Assembly (NCBI RefSeq): GCF_020884795.1
Contig: NZ_BBZF01000015.1
Span: 412,796-476,795, forward strand
Reading direction: 5' to 3'
DNA from: Micromonospora okii
GTDB lineage: Bacteria; Actinomycetota; Actinomycetes; Mycobacteriales; Micromonosporaceae
DNA length: 64,000 nt
Position numbers and translations under genes: made by a program. This document shows positions 20,893 through 27,915 of this stretch, piece after piece. Below the pieces are notes generated by a model. The model ran no database searches. It was not told the DNA's origin and saw only the letters and a list, made by a program, of their open reading frames with translations. The first letter of the stretch is position 1. Every line of letters starts with the position of its first letter.

Positions 20893-21804
20893 GTGTACGA
20901 ACGGACAACCACCGGCGACGTACCCGAAGATCACCTCTTGGTTCGGAAGCCAGCTCGCGAGGAGACCCAAGAAGTGATCAACAAGTACGGCGGGCCCTGC
21001 GGCGCCTGCGGGGAACACGTGCCGGCCGGGGCCGGGCGGCGCGAGAACGTCGACGGGGACTGGAAGTCCTACCACCACGGTTGCGTACCGGTCCGGGTCG
21101 CGCCGCCGACGGGCCGCCACCCCGGATGGCACGACCTGCCGCTCGTGGGCTTCGACGTCGAGGGCACCCTGCCCGCGCCGATGGAGACCCGGATCGTCTC
21201 GGCCGCCCTGGTGCACTCCGATGGGTCCACCCAGGAGTGGCTCATCGACCCCGGCGTGCCGATCCCCGCCGACGCGACGGCCCGGCACGGCATCACCGAC
21301 GAGCGGGCACGCAGCGGCCGGCCGGCCCGCGAGGCGCTGGCGGAGCTGGGCACGGCGATCGGCAAGCTGATCGCAGACGGGACCCCGTTGGTCGCGTTCT
21401 GCGCCCCGTACGACATCACGGCCCTGCACACCGAGCTGGCCCGGCACGGCCTGCCCGCGGTCGACTGGGGCCGGGCCGTCGTCATCGACCCGTCGGTGCT
21501 GCACCGGGAGGTCGAGCCCCGCTGGTACGGCAGCAGGCAGCTCGGCGACCTGTGTCGGTACTACGAGGTCACGCTGGACAACGCCCACGAGGCCGCCAGC
21601 GACGCGCGGGCGGCGGCCGGGATGGCCCGGTCGATCGCGGCGCGGCACGAACGCATCGCCGGGATGCGGCCGGACGCCCTGCACCGGGCGCAGATCGGGT
21701 GGTACGCCGAGCAGGCCCGGGACCTCCAGCGCTACTTCGACCGGCAGGGCCGCGACGAGACGGTCAGCACGCAGTGGCCACTGGAGACGGGGCCGCGCGC
21801 GTAG
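20893..21804 (+). CDS. DnaQ-like 3'-5' exonuclease with N-terminal zinc-finger-like region
   Basis: A ~303-residue DEDDh exonuclease of the DNA polymerase III epsilon superfamily. The N-terminal part has GGPCGACGEHVPAG and, ~20 residues on, HHGCVPVR, suggesting a small Cys/His zinc site. The nuclease domain shows GFDVEGT (Asp, Glu), HGITDERA, FCAPYDITAL (Asp) and NAHEAASDARAAA (His, Asp). The start is uncertain: GTG 20893 is given, but GTG 20974 (VINKYGGPC) has a GGAG site and would also retain the zinc region. Single gene; a repair or RNA-processing role is inferred from family only. Confidence 0.8.
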   Translation: MYERTTTGDVPEDHLLVRKPAREETQEVINKYGGPCGACGEHVPAGAGRRENVDGDWKSYHHGCVPVRVAPPTGRHPGWHDLPLVGFDVEGTLPAPMETRIVSAALVHSDGSTQEWLIDPGVPIPADATARHGITDERARSGRPAREALAELGTAIGKLIADGTPLVAFCAPYDITALHTELARHGLPAVDWGRAVVIDPSVLHREVEPRWYGSRQLGDLCRYYEVTLDNAHEAASDARAAAGMARSIAARHERIAGMRPDALHRAQIGWYAEQARDLQRYFDRQGRDETVSTQWPLETGPRA

Positions 21805-21881
21805 ACCGGGCCGGGCGCCCGACGCCCGGGAGGAGTCGCCGGTCGACCGGCGGCGTCGTTCGACCGGCCATGTCGGTCCAC

Positions 21882-21932
21882 CGGCGTCGTCAATCGGCCG
21901 GCGTCGTCGATCGGCCGGCGTCGTCAGTCTGC
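21882..21932. repeat. three 17-bp tandem units at convergent gene ends
   Basis: CGGCGTCGTCAATCGGC is repeated with small changes at 21882, 21899 and 21916. The third unit overlaps the stop region of the GNAT gene, so its last codons lie in the repeat. Related CCGGTCGACCGGCGGCGTCG motifs occur just before. Confidence 0.75.
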
Positions 21933-22409
21933 CGGGGGCAAGCTCAGGCGCATCGTCCGGCCGCTGGTGGGGACGAACCCCAGCGAGCGGTAGAGCGGCT
22001 CGCCGTCCGCCGACGCCCGCAGGTCGATCTTCCCGACCCCGCGCCGGCGGTACCAGTCGAGCAGCGCCTCCAGGCAGGCCCGCGAGTAGCCCCGCCGCCG
22101 GTACCCCGGGTCGGTGACGACGTTGAAGACGTACCCGGTCAGGCCGCTCGGGTTGGCCGGGCCGCCGAGCCGGCGCTCGATCGTGCCCACCGCGACGGCG
22201 GCGAGCTCCCCCGGCCGGTCCGGCTTGTCGACGACGAAGACGCCCAGCGCGTCCTGCGGCTCGGCCAGCCGGTCGCGCAGCGTCTCGCGGGCCGCCTCCT
22301 GCCACGGGCCGGGCGCGGGCTCCGCCCCGTCCATCGACGCCAGCATGACGGCGCGGAGCCGGACGACCTCGGCCGCGTCCCCGACGACGGCCCGACGAAC
22401 GTTGATCAC
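21924..22409 (-). CDS. GNAT-family N-acetyltransferase
   Basis: A 161-residue acetyltransferase. INVRRAVVGDAAEVVRLRAV is a typical GNAT opening; the acetyl-CoA loop is VVTDPGYRRRGYSRACLEALL (R-R-R-G-Y-S), and IDLRASADGEPLYRSLGFVP is the C-terminal beta5-alpha4 block. It starts at GTG 22409, divergent from the dehydratase gene with a 53-nt gap. Substrate unknown. Confidence 0.85.
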   Translation of the reverse strand: MINVRRAVVGDAAEVVRLRAVMLASMDGAEPAPGPWQEAARETLRDRLAEPQDALGVFVVDKPDRPGELAAVAVGTIERRLGGPANPSGLTGYVFNVVTDPGYRRRGYSRACLEALLDWYRRRGVGKIDLRASADGEPLYRSLGFVPTSGRTMRLSLPPAD

Positions 22410-22462
22410 GGTCGGACCGTACCCCGGGGTGGGTTGGCCCGGGGGCGGCTAGGCTGCGCGGT

Positions 22463-23410
22463 GTGCGGTTGGTGGGCGCGGACGACGTCACGGCGGCGGA
22501 GCGGCGGATCACGGGCCGGGTGGTCCGGACCCCGCTGCTGCCCTGCCCCGAGCTGGGCGACGCCCTCCGCCTCGACCTCTGGGTCAAGGCGGAGAACCTC
22601 CAGCGCACCGGCAGCTTCAAGGCGCGCGGGGCGTTGAACGCCCTGCTCGCGCTGGTGGAGCGGGAGGGCCCGCCGGCCGGGCTGACGGCCTTCTCCGCGG
22701 GCAACCACGCGATGGCGGTCGCCTGGGCCGGTCAGGTGTTCGGCCTGCCCACCGTGGTCTGCATGCCGCCGCACGCGGTGCCGACGAAGATCGCCGCCGT
22801 GCGCCGGTACGGCGGGGAGGTCGTCCTCACCGACGACCTGCTCGGCACCTGCGAGGCGCTCGCGGCGGAGCGGGGGTTCTACCTGTTGCCGCCGTTCGAC
22901 GACCCGGACGTCATCGCCGGTCAGGCCACCGTCGGGCGGGAGATCCTGGCCGACGGCCCGGCCCCGGAGCTGGTCGTGGTCCCGGTCGGCGGCGGCGGGC
23001 TGATCAGCGGGGTCGCGGCGGCGGTACGGGCGGCGGCCCCGACGGCCCGGATCGTCGGGGTGGAGCCGGTCACCGCCAACGCGGTCGGCCACGCCCTGCG
23101 CACCGGGGAGGCGCACCTGCCGGTGCGGCCGAGGTCGATGGCGGACGGGCTGGCCGCCCCCTTCGCGGGCCGGCACACCCTGGCCCACGTCCGCGAGCTG
23201 GTCGACGACGTGGTGGAGGTCTCCGAGGAGGCGATCGGGGCCTCCTGGTGGGAGCTGCTGGACGCCACGAAGCTCCTGGTCGAGCCGGCCGCCGCGGTCG
23301 GCCTCGCCGCGCTGCGGGCCGGCCTGGTCGAGGTCACCCCGGGTGCCCGTACGGTGTTGGTGCTCAGCGGCGGCAACACCTCCCCGGCCGCGCTCACCGC
23401 CCTGGGCTGA
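22463..23410 (+). CDS. PLP-dependent threonine/serine dehydratase-like enzyme
   Basis: A fold-type II PLP enzyme of 315 residues, resembling catabolic threonine dehydratase/serine racemase. RTGSFKARGALN contains the Schiff-base Lys, FSAGNHAMAVAWAG the substrate loop, VVVPVGGGGLISGVA the phosphate-binding Gly loop and LVLSGGNTSP the C-terminal pyridine Ser region. There is no C-terminal ACT domain, so it is not the classical IlvA form. Start GTG 22463 (22461 also possible). Its 3' end overlaps the convergent flavin reductase gene by 17 nt, apparently because a repeat extended the latter. Confidence 0.87.
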   Translation: MRLVGADDVTAAERRITGRVVRTPLLPCPELGDALRLDLWVKAENLQRTGSFKARGALNALLALVEREGPPAGLTAFSAGNHAMAVAWAGQVFGLPTVVCMPPHAVPTKIAAVRRYGGEVVLTDDLLGTCEALAAERGFYLLPPFDDPDVIAGQATVGREILADGPAPELVVVPVGGGGLISGVAAAVRAAAPTARIVGVEPVTANAVGHALRTGEAHLPVRPRSMADGLAAPFAGRHTLAHVRELVDDVVEVSEEAIGASWWELLDATKLLVEPAAAVGLAALRAGLVEVTPGARTVLVLSGGNTSPAALTALG

Positions 23411-24548
23411 CCTCCGCCGCGCCGCAGCGGCGGGCGTGAGAGGGGTGCCCCTCTATACCGCAGGCGTTAACAGGGTGCCCCTCCTTCAGCTCTGGCAGGT
23501 GGATGCGCTCGGCCGGGACTCCGGCGGCGAGCAGCCGCAGCCGCGACCCGGCGACCATCAGCGGCGGCCCGCACAGGTAGACCTCCTGCCCCGGCCGGCG
23601 GTGATCCAGCGCCACGGTCAGCGCGTCGCCCCGCTCCCCCGGCTCGGCGAGCGGGTCGTGTGAGAACGCCGGCACGAGGGTCAGCCAGTCGTGGGCGCAC
23701 TGGAGCTTGTCCAGGCTGATCGAGTCGTAGAGGTCGTCGAGGGTGCGGGAGCCGACGACCATGGTCACCCGCCGCCCGGCCGGGGCCTCGGCGACCTGCT
23801 CGACCAGGGCGCGCAGCGGCGCGAGCCCGGTGCCCCCGGCCACCAGCAGCAGGTCCGCCCGCGACGCCGGGTCGAGACTCAGCCCGTTGTCGTGCGGCGG
23901 GCCGAGCCAGAGTCGGTCGCCGGGGCGTACCGCGTGGACCAGGGCGCGGGAGACGGCCGCGACCGCCCGGACGTGGAATTCGACGGTGCCGTCCGGGCGC
24001 GGGGCGTTGGCCGGCGAGTACCAGCGCCACCGGCCCGGCCAGCGCTCGGTGCAGACCGGCACCGCCTGGCCGGGCCGCAACGGCAGCCGCCCCCACGGGC
24101 GTACGGTGAGGATGGCGACGCCGTCGGCGGCCCGGTCGTGGTCGACGACCTCGGCCGGCCACCAGGCCCCGCCGTCCCGGGCCCGCGCGGCGGCCCGGGT
24201 CACCTCCGCCGACGCCCGCCGGGCGGCCTCCGCCCACGCCGCCGCCAGCTCCGGCGACCAGGGGGCGTGGCGGGCGACGGTGGCGGTGAGCGCGGCCTCG
24301 ACGGTTTGCCGGTGCGGCAGCAGGCCGTAGCGGCGGTAGGCCGGGCCGAGCACGGCCAGCAGCGCCGCCCGCCCGGCCGGGTCGTCTCCGCCGCCGGCCA
24401 GCCGGCCCAGGGCGGCGAGGAACACGGGTGCCATCCGCTCCGGCAGCAGCCCCGGGCAGCGGTCCTCCAGGGTGCCCCGGAAGTGGTCGGCCGCCGCGCG
24501 GGCGTACCGCATGGTGGCCGACCACGACGCGGCGAGGGCGGCGGTCAC
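23394..24548 (-). CDS. flavohemoglobin-like FAD/NAD(P)H oxidoreductase with vestigial globin domain
   Basis: About 384 residues arranged like a flavohemoglobin: globin-like helices (~1-130) then an FAD/NAD(P) reductase (~140-355). The reductase has RWYSPAN (flavin site), GGTGLAPLRALVEQV (nucleotide) and YLCGPPLMVAG. In the globin part, LGPAYRRYGLLPHRQ places Tyr where flavohemoglobins have the proximal heme His, and DHFRG has Arg at the usual distal Tyr (HFY). Canonical heme binding therefore looks lost. The GTG start at 24548 overlaps the upstream stop (GTGA). The last ~27 codons run through a family A repeat and end inside the convergent gene, so the original C terminus may have been shorter. 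Confidence 0.8.
   Translation of the reverse strand: MTAALAASWSATMRYARAAADHFRGTLEDRCPGLLPERMAPVFLAALGRLAGGGDDPAGRAALLAVLGPAYRRYGLLPHRQTVEAALTATVARHAPWSPELAAAWAEAARRASAEVTRAAARARDGGAWWPAEVVDHDRAADGVAILTVRPWGRLPLRPGQAVPVCTERWPGRWRWYSPANAPRPDGTVEFHVRAVAAVSRALVHAVRPGDRLWLGPPHDNGLSLDPASRADLLLVAGGTGLAPLRALVEQVAEAPAGRRVTMVVGSRTLDDLYDSISLDKLQCAHDWLTLVPAFSHDPLAEPGERGDALTVALDHRRPGQEVYLCGPPLMVAGSRLRLLAAGVPAERIHLPELKEGHPVNACGIEGHPSHARRCGAAEVSPGR
23436..23487. repeat. family A repeat copy 2, read through by the reductase gene
   Basis: Carries GAGAGGGGTGCCCCTCT, then ACCGCAGGCGTTAACAGGG and GCCCCTCCTTC. It corresponds closely to the copy at 27862-27915. On the minus strand it encodes the reductase tail EGHPVNACGIEGHPSHA. 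Confidence 0.8.
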
Positions 24549-24904
24549 GAGCCGGCCTCGTCCGCGAAGGCCCGCCGGGCCGCGTCGACCGCGCCGGCCG
24601 GCACGTCGAGCGCCCACAGTGCCCCGGCCAGGTAGTCGACCACGCGGCGGTGCTGCTCCTCGGTCAGGCCCAGGCCGCGCCACGCCCCGGCCGCCGGCCG
24701 GGCGACGTCGCCGGCCGGCCCGCCGAGCGCCACCGTGAGGGTCAGCGCCAGGTGCCCGGCGAGCCGGGCCCGATCGACCCCGATCAGGTACGGCGCCAGC
24801 TCGGCGTCCGCCGCCACCAGCCGCAGCCACCGGGCCACCGCGTCCCGCACCCCCGTTGGCCCGAGCGCTCCGACGTGGTACGGCCCGAGCCCGCTCACGC
24901 CCAT
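24545..24904 (-). CDS. group I truncated-hemoglobin-like protein lacking heme ligands
   Basis: A 119-residue protein with the length and pattern of group I truncated hemoglobins: VGALGPTGVRDAVARWLRLV, YLIGVDRARLAGHLALTL, VALGGP and WRGLGLTEEQHRRVVDYL. Aligned to M. tuberculosis GlbN, the proximal His of VHQGRGIT becomes Trp (AWRGLGLT), and the distal Phe-Tyr pair becomes Trp-Leu. It should thus not hold heme in the normal way. The start is ATG 24904 or GTG 24898; the latter would form a GTGA overlap with the upstream mini-ORF stop. The 3' end overlaps the reductase GTG. The protein may be a scaffold or a ligand-binding partner (inference). Confidence 0.72.
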   Translation of the reverse strand: MGVSGLGPYHVGALGPTGVRDAVARWLRLVAADAELAPYLIGVDRARLAGHLALTLTVALGGPAGDVARPAAGAWRGLGLTEEQHRRVVDYLAGALWALDVPAGAVDAARRAFADEAGS

Positions 24905-24936
24905 GTCCAGGTGAAGTCGTCCAGCACTGCCGTCAT
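24895..24936 (-). CDS. 13-residue aromatic mini-ORF (MTAVLDDFTWTWA) upstream of globin-like gene
   Basis: An ATG at 24936 preceded by GGAAGGG opens a 13-codon frame ending DDFTWTWA, whose TGA overlaps the GTG alternative start of the globin-like gene. The frame remains coding-like further upstream (PLHFAISTEGLS before the Met), with GC at nearly every third position, so a ~26-residue peptide starting from a GTG is also possible. Three aromatic residues in the last five to six positions are unusual for a chance frame. It may be a leader peptide for coupling or a modified-peptide precursor; neither is shown. Confidence 0.4.
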   Translation of the reverse strand: MTAVLDDFTWTWA

Positions 24937-25172
24937 GGAGAGCCCTTCCGTCGAGATCGCGAAGTGGAGCGGCACCGGGGCGGGCGGGGACGGCGGAGAC
25001 GCGAGGGGGGAACGCCCCACCGGAGCACAGCACCCGCCCCGGGCCATGCGTCCACCCTGGTCAATCCGTCGACCATTCGGTACGACTACGCTCTGCACCT
25101 ACGCTGTACCGGTTCTGCAGTCGAGCCGCTAAGCTGCCGACTGGCCGGTCTCGAAGCGACGGGGGCGAGTGG

Positions 25173-26333
25173 ATGACGACCGTGCAGAAGTGGAGCGGCC
25201 GGGAAGCCCGAGAGCTGCGCCACGCCCTGCGGATGACCATCCGCGACTTCGCCGAACACCTCGGCGTCAGCGAGCGCACCGTGTCCAAGTGGGAGGCCGG
25301 CCGGGAAGCGGTGCAGCCCCGACCGGAGCTGCAGGCCACTCTCGACACGGCTTTGCGCAGGGCCAGTGACGAGGCCGTAAGCCGGTTTACCGCTGCGACG
25401 AGCGAGAGCGCCGCGCCGACTATCGCTGTGGCTGGGAGCTACCGTGTCCAGTCCCACAAGTTCATCCCTGGGTACATCGGGGCAGCGGCAGCAAAGGGCC
25501 TGGCCGGGTTGCCGCAGGTGAGTCCACGCCCGCACGAGTGGCTGCAGGTGTCAGCAACGAAGGTGCCGCATCCGAGCGGTCGGTGCACAGCTCACGTCTT
25601 CGCGTGTGGCGTGGTGGTGTTTCACCTTGAACAGGAGCTCGCCCCTACGAACCTGGCAGAACTCGCCGCTTGGCGTTATGCCAGCTACGAGGAGGACCTG
25701 CCGTGGGCAGCCCACCAGATCGAACAACTGCTGTCGGATCAGGCTGACAGCCAGGTGGCGGTACCGGAGTACGTGATGTCGATGTACGTCCTGCACGAGC
25801 AGGCGTGCCGCCGCGAGGACGTGGACAACGCCGTCCGGTTGTTAAGCCTCCCGTCAATCTTGGTCAACCGCCACGCGACGCCTCGCCCACAACCCGTCCC
25901 CGCGCAGGTGGAGCGGGGTTTGTTGGCTGAGGGATTCGACCAGCTCCCTGCCGAACCCTTCGGAATCCCGGGGGTGTCCATCGGCTTCGCAGCCTGGTCA
26001 GGGTTGGCCTACCACGCGATCTCACCGGAACGAGCCCTGACCGCTGATGAACTGCTCTCGCTTGAGATCGACGTACAGATGCTCTGGGCCTACTGCCGGC
26101 ACATCCAGCGAGCGGTGGAGGAGGGCCGGGACCCGGTGATGCCCCAGAGGTTCGGCTGGCGTTTCCTGCGGGCCGCTCACTCTCGGCTCACCACCGCTCG
26201 CGTGCAGGAGACGGCCCAGCACTGCTTGATGCGCCAGGCAGCCGTCACGACAAGCGGCCTACCGGAACGCCTGGTACAGGCCCAGGCGGCGCTTCGCGAG
26301 GCCGAGACGATGGATGACAGAGTCAGCGCATGA
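25173..26333 (+). CDS. XRE-family helix-turn-helix regulator of lower-GC cassette
   Basis: A 386-residue protein with an N-terminal XRE HTH at ~8-65 (LRHALRMTIRDFAEHLGVSE, then RTVSKWEAGR) and a long C-terminal region I do not recognise. That region contains HEWLQVSATKVPHPSGRCTA, a Cys-containing VFACGVVVFHLEQEL and helical stretches that could sense a ligand. Base composition from here to ~27770 is visibly lower in GC and codon use less biased than the neighbours, suggesting transfer. The ATG at 25173 is the only start that fits the HTH. Its stop overlaps the next ATG (ATGA at 26330), so it is cotranscribed with the hydrolase. Confidence 0.8.
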   Translation: MTTVQKWSGREARELRHALRMTIRDFAEHLGVSERTVSKWEAGREAVQPRPELQATLDTALRRASDEAVSRFTAATSESAAPTIAVAGSYRVQSHKFIPGYIGAAAAKGLAGLPQVSPRPHEWLQVSATKVPHPSGRCTAHVFACGVVVFHLEQELAPTNLAELAAWRYASYEEDLPWAAHQIEQLLSDQADSQVAVPEYVMSMYVLHEQACRREDVDNAVRLLSLPSILVNRHATPRPQPVPAQVERGLLAEGFDQLPAEPFGIPGVSIGFAAWSGLAYHAISPERALTADELLSLEIDVQMLWAYCRHIQRAVEEGRDPVMPQRFGWRFLRAAHSRLTTARVQETAQHCLMRQAAVTTSGLPERLVQAQAALREAETMDDRVSA

Positions 26334-26872
26334 GCAGTACACGAGCGGCCCTGATCGTCATCGACATGCAGAACGGCTTCATCAACGATCAGAGCCGGCA
26401 CGTCATCCCCAAGGTCGTGGAACTGGTCGAGTGGTGGGAGGCAACGGGCCGGCCGGTCGTCTTCACCCGCTACCACAACTATCCGGGCAGCCCTTTCGAG
26501 AGGCTGATCCACTGGTCGAAGGTGCAGCACACGCCGGAGACGGAAATCGTGCCCGAACTGAGTCAACACGCTGCTCGGGCACGGGCCGTGGTCGACAAGC
26601 GCATCTACTCGTACTTCACCCGCGAGGGAGCGGAGATCGCCTCCCAGGAGGGCTGGACCGACCTCGTCTTCTGCGGTGTAGCCACCGAAAGCTGCGTGCT
26701 GAAATCAGCGGTGGACGCATTCGAGCGCGACCTCACGCCATGGCTCGTCACAGACGCCTCGGCAAGCCATGGCGGTCCAGCCGCCCATGACGCTGGCCTG
26801 TTGGTTGCCCGTCGCTTCATTGGCGCAGGGCAGCTCGTCAACGCCAGCGAGGTGAGCGTGGGTGCCTGCTGA
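26330..26872 (+). CDS. isochorismatase-like cysteine hydrolase
   Basis: A 180-residue hydrolase of the isochorismatase/nicotinamidase fold. The triad can be placed: Asp in ALIVIDMQNGF, Lys in VVDKRIYSYF and the nucleophile Cys in VFCGVATESCVLKSA, preceded by the cis-peptide-type VAT. The family hydrolyses amides, ureas or vinyl ethers, so substrate is open. It is coupled to the regulator by ATGA and followed 38 nt later by the cyclo-ligase-like gene. A remnant similar to its first ~20 residues lies at 27659-27766. Confidence 0.85.
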   Translation: MSSTRAALIVIDMQNGFINDQSRHVIPKVVELVEWWEATGRPVVFTRYHNYPGSPFERLIHWSKVQHTPETEIVPELSQHAARARAVVDKRIYSYFTREGAEIASQEGWTDLVFCGVATESCVLKSAVDAFERDLTPWLVTDASASHGGPAAHDAGLLVARRFIGAGQLVNASEVSVGAC

Positions 26873-26910
26873 CAAGTCAGAAAACTGAGCGATCCGTCGT
26901 AGGAGGCCAC

Positions 26911-27630
26911 TTGAAGCTCGAAGAGGCAAAGTGCGAGGTACGCGAAGCCGTCTGGTCACGACTGGAGCAGGCCGGCCAGGCGCTTCCCCCGGGCGCTCAC
27001 GGACGGATCCCCAACTTCGTCGGAGCCGAGCTGGCCGCCGAGCGGCTCGCGCAGCATGATGCTTGGCGTAGCGCCAGCGTCATCAAATCCAACCCGGACA
27101 AGGCTCAACTGCCGGTGAGGCTACGGGCGCTTGCCGAGGGCAAGCTCCTCTACATGGCGGTGCCGAAGATCGCCGACATACGGCCCTTCTATCTGCTCGA
27201 TCCCGCCAACCTCAATGCAGCGCCCGACGACATCGCGACTGGCAGCGGTGCGGCGGACCACGCGTCGAAGGTCGGCATCAGCGAAATGCAGCCGGTGGAC
27301 CTGGTGGTGTGCGGCAGCGTCGCGGTCAATCGTGACGGCGTGCGGATCGGGAAGGGCGCGGGTTACTCGGACATCGAGGTCGCCCTGCTCACCGCGGCCG
27401 GATTGGTCGGCCCATCCACCATCCTCGCGACGACGGTCCACCCGTTGCAAATCATCGACGGGCCGCTCCCCGAGGCGTCGCACGACTTCAGCCTCGACCT
27501 GATCATCACTCCGAACGAGGTGGTCGAGTGCCGGCGACGCCAGCGCCCCGGCGGCATCTACTGGGAGAGCCTCAGCGCCCAAAAGATCGACGCTATCCCA
27601 GTCCTCAAGGCATCAGCGACGCCCAGATGA
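26911..27630 (+). CDS. 5-formyltetrahydrofolate cyclo-ligase-like protein
   Basis: A 239-residue member of the 5-FTHF cyclo-ligase fold (COG0212-like). KCEVREAVWSRLEQAG at the N terminus, VIKSNPDKAQLPVRLRALAEGKLLYM in place of the classic substrate loop, VDLVVCGSVAVNRDGVRIGK (variant of the VPGLAFD-x-x-G-x-R-L-G block) and GAGYSDIE support it. The classic motif residues differ, so it may belong to the paralogous group linked to thiamine or pterin salvage rather than true folate metabolism (inference). TTG start at 26911 is fixed by AGGAGG eight bases earlier. Third gene of the cassette. Confidence 0.75.
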   Translation: MKLEEAKCEVREAVWSRLEQAGQALPPGAHGRIPNFVGAELAAERLAQHDAWRSASVIKSNPDKAQLPVRLRALAEGKLLYMAVPKIADIRPFYLLDPANLNAAPDDIATGSGAADHASKVGISEMQPVDLVVCGSVAVNRDGVRIGKGAGYSDIEVALLTAAGLVGPSTILATTVHPLQIIDGPLPEASHDFSLDLIITPNEVVECRRRQRPGGIYWESLSAQKIDAIPVLKASATPR

Positions 27631-27658
27631 GGGCAGCCTAAACAGCACGCAGCCCGAC

Positions 27659-27766
27659 TTGATTGCCATCGACATGCAGAACAGCTTTCCAAATAGCTAC
27701 GCCCAGCATTTCATCGTCAATATTTTTGTTGCTGAGGATCCGACGGCGGGACTCCAGCTCTCCTGA
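27659..27766 (+). pseudogene. remnant of an isochorismatase-like hydrolase gene
   Basis: A short open stretch, LIAIDMQNSFPNSYAQHFIV..., matches the start of the intact hydrolase at 26330 (LIVIDMQNGFINDQSRHVI), including the catalytic Asp and the DNA CATCGACATGCAGAAC. After ~21 residues similarity stops, and the frame ends after 35 codons. The region is AT-rich. It looks like the decayed 5' end of a second copy or of a related gene. The rest of the 27631-27861 gap shows nothing more. Confidence 0.6.
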
Positions 27767-27861
27767 CCCGTGTAACGGTCGAACGTGACCGGCGGCGTCC
27801 CGTCGGAAAGCCGCAGCAGAGGAACCGCTCCCGCGCGACCGCTGGTCAGGGCCGAGTGGCG

Positions 27862-27915
27862 GTGAGAAGGGCGCCCTTCTCTACCGCAGGCGTTAACAGG
27901 GGGCCCTTCCTTACA
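27862..27915. repeat. family A repeat copy 3, abutting proC stop
   Basis: The best-formed copy: GAGAAGGGCGCCCTTCTC (perfect palindrome), CTACCGCAGGCGTTAACAGG and GGGCCCTTCCTTACAC. The proC stop codon (TAA) lies in its last bases, so the element starts exactly at the end of the gene. It may serve as a terminator. Confidence 0.8.

Noticed and set aside
26330..26872. Siderophore isochorismatase (EntB-type)
   Set aside because: Single-domain hydrolase without an aryl carrier domain or other siderophore genes nearby; only the fold family can be claimed.
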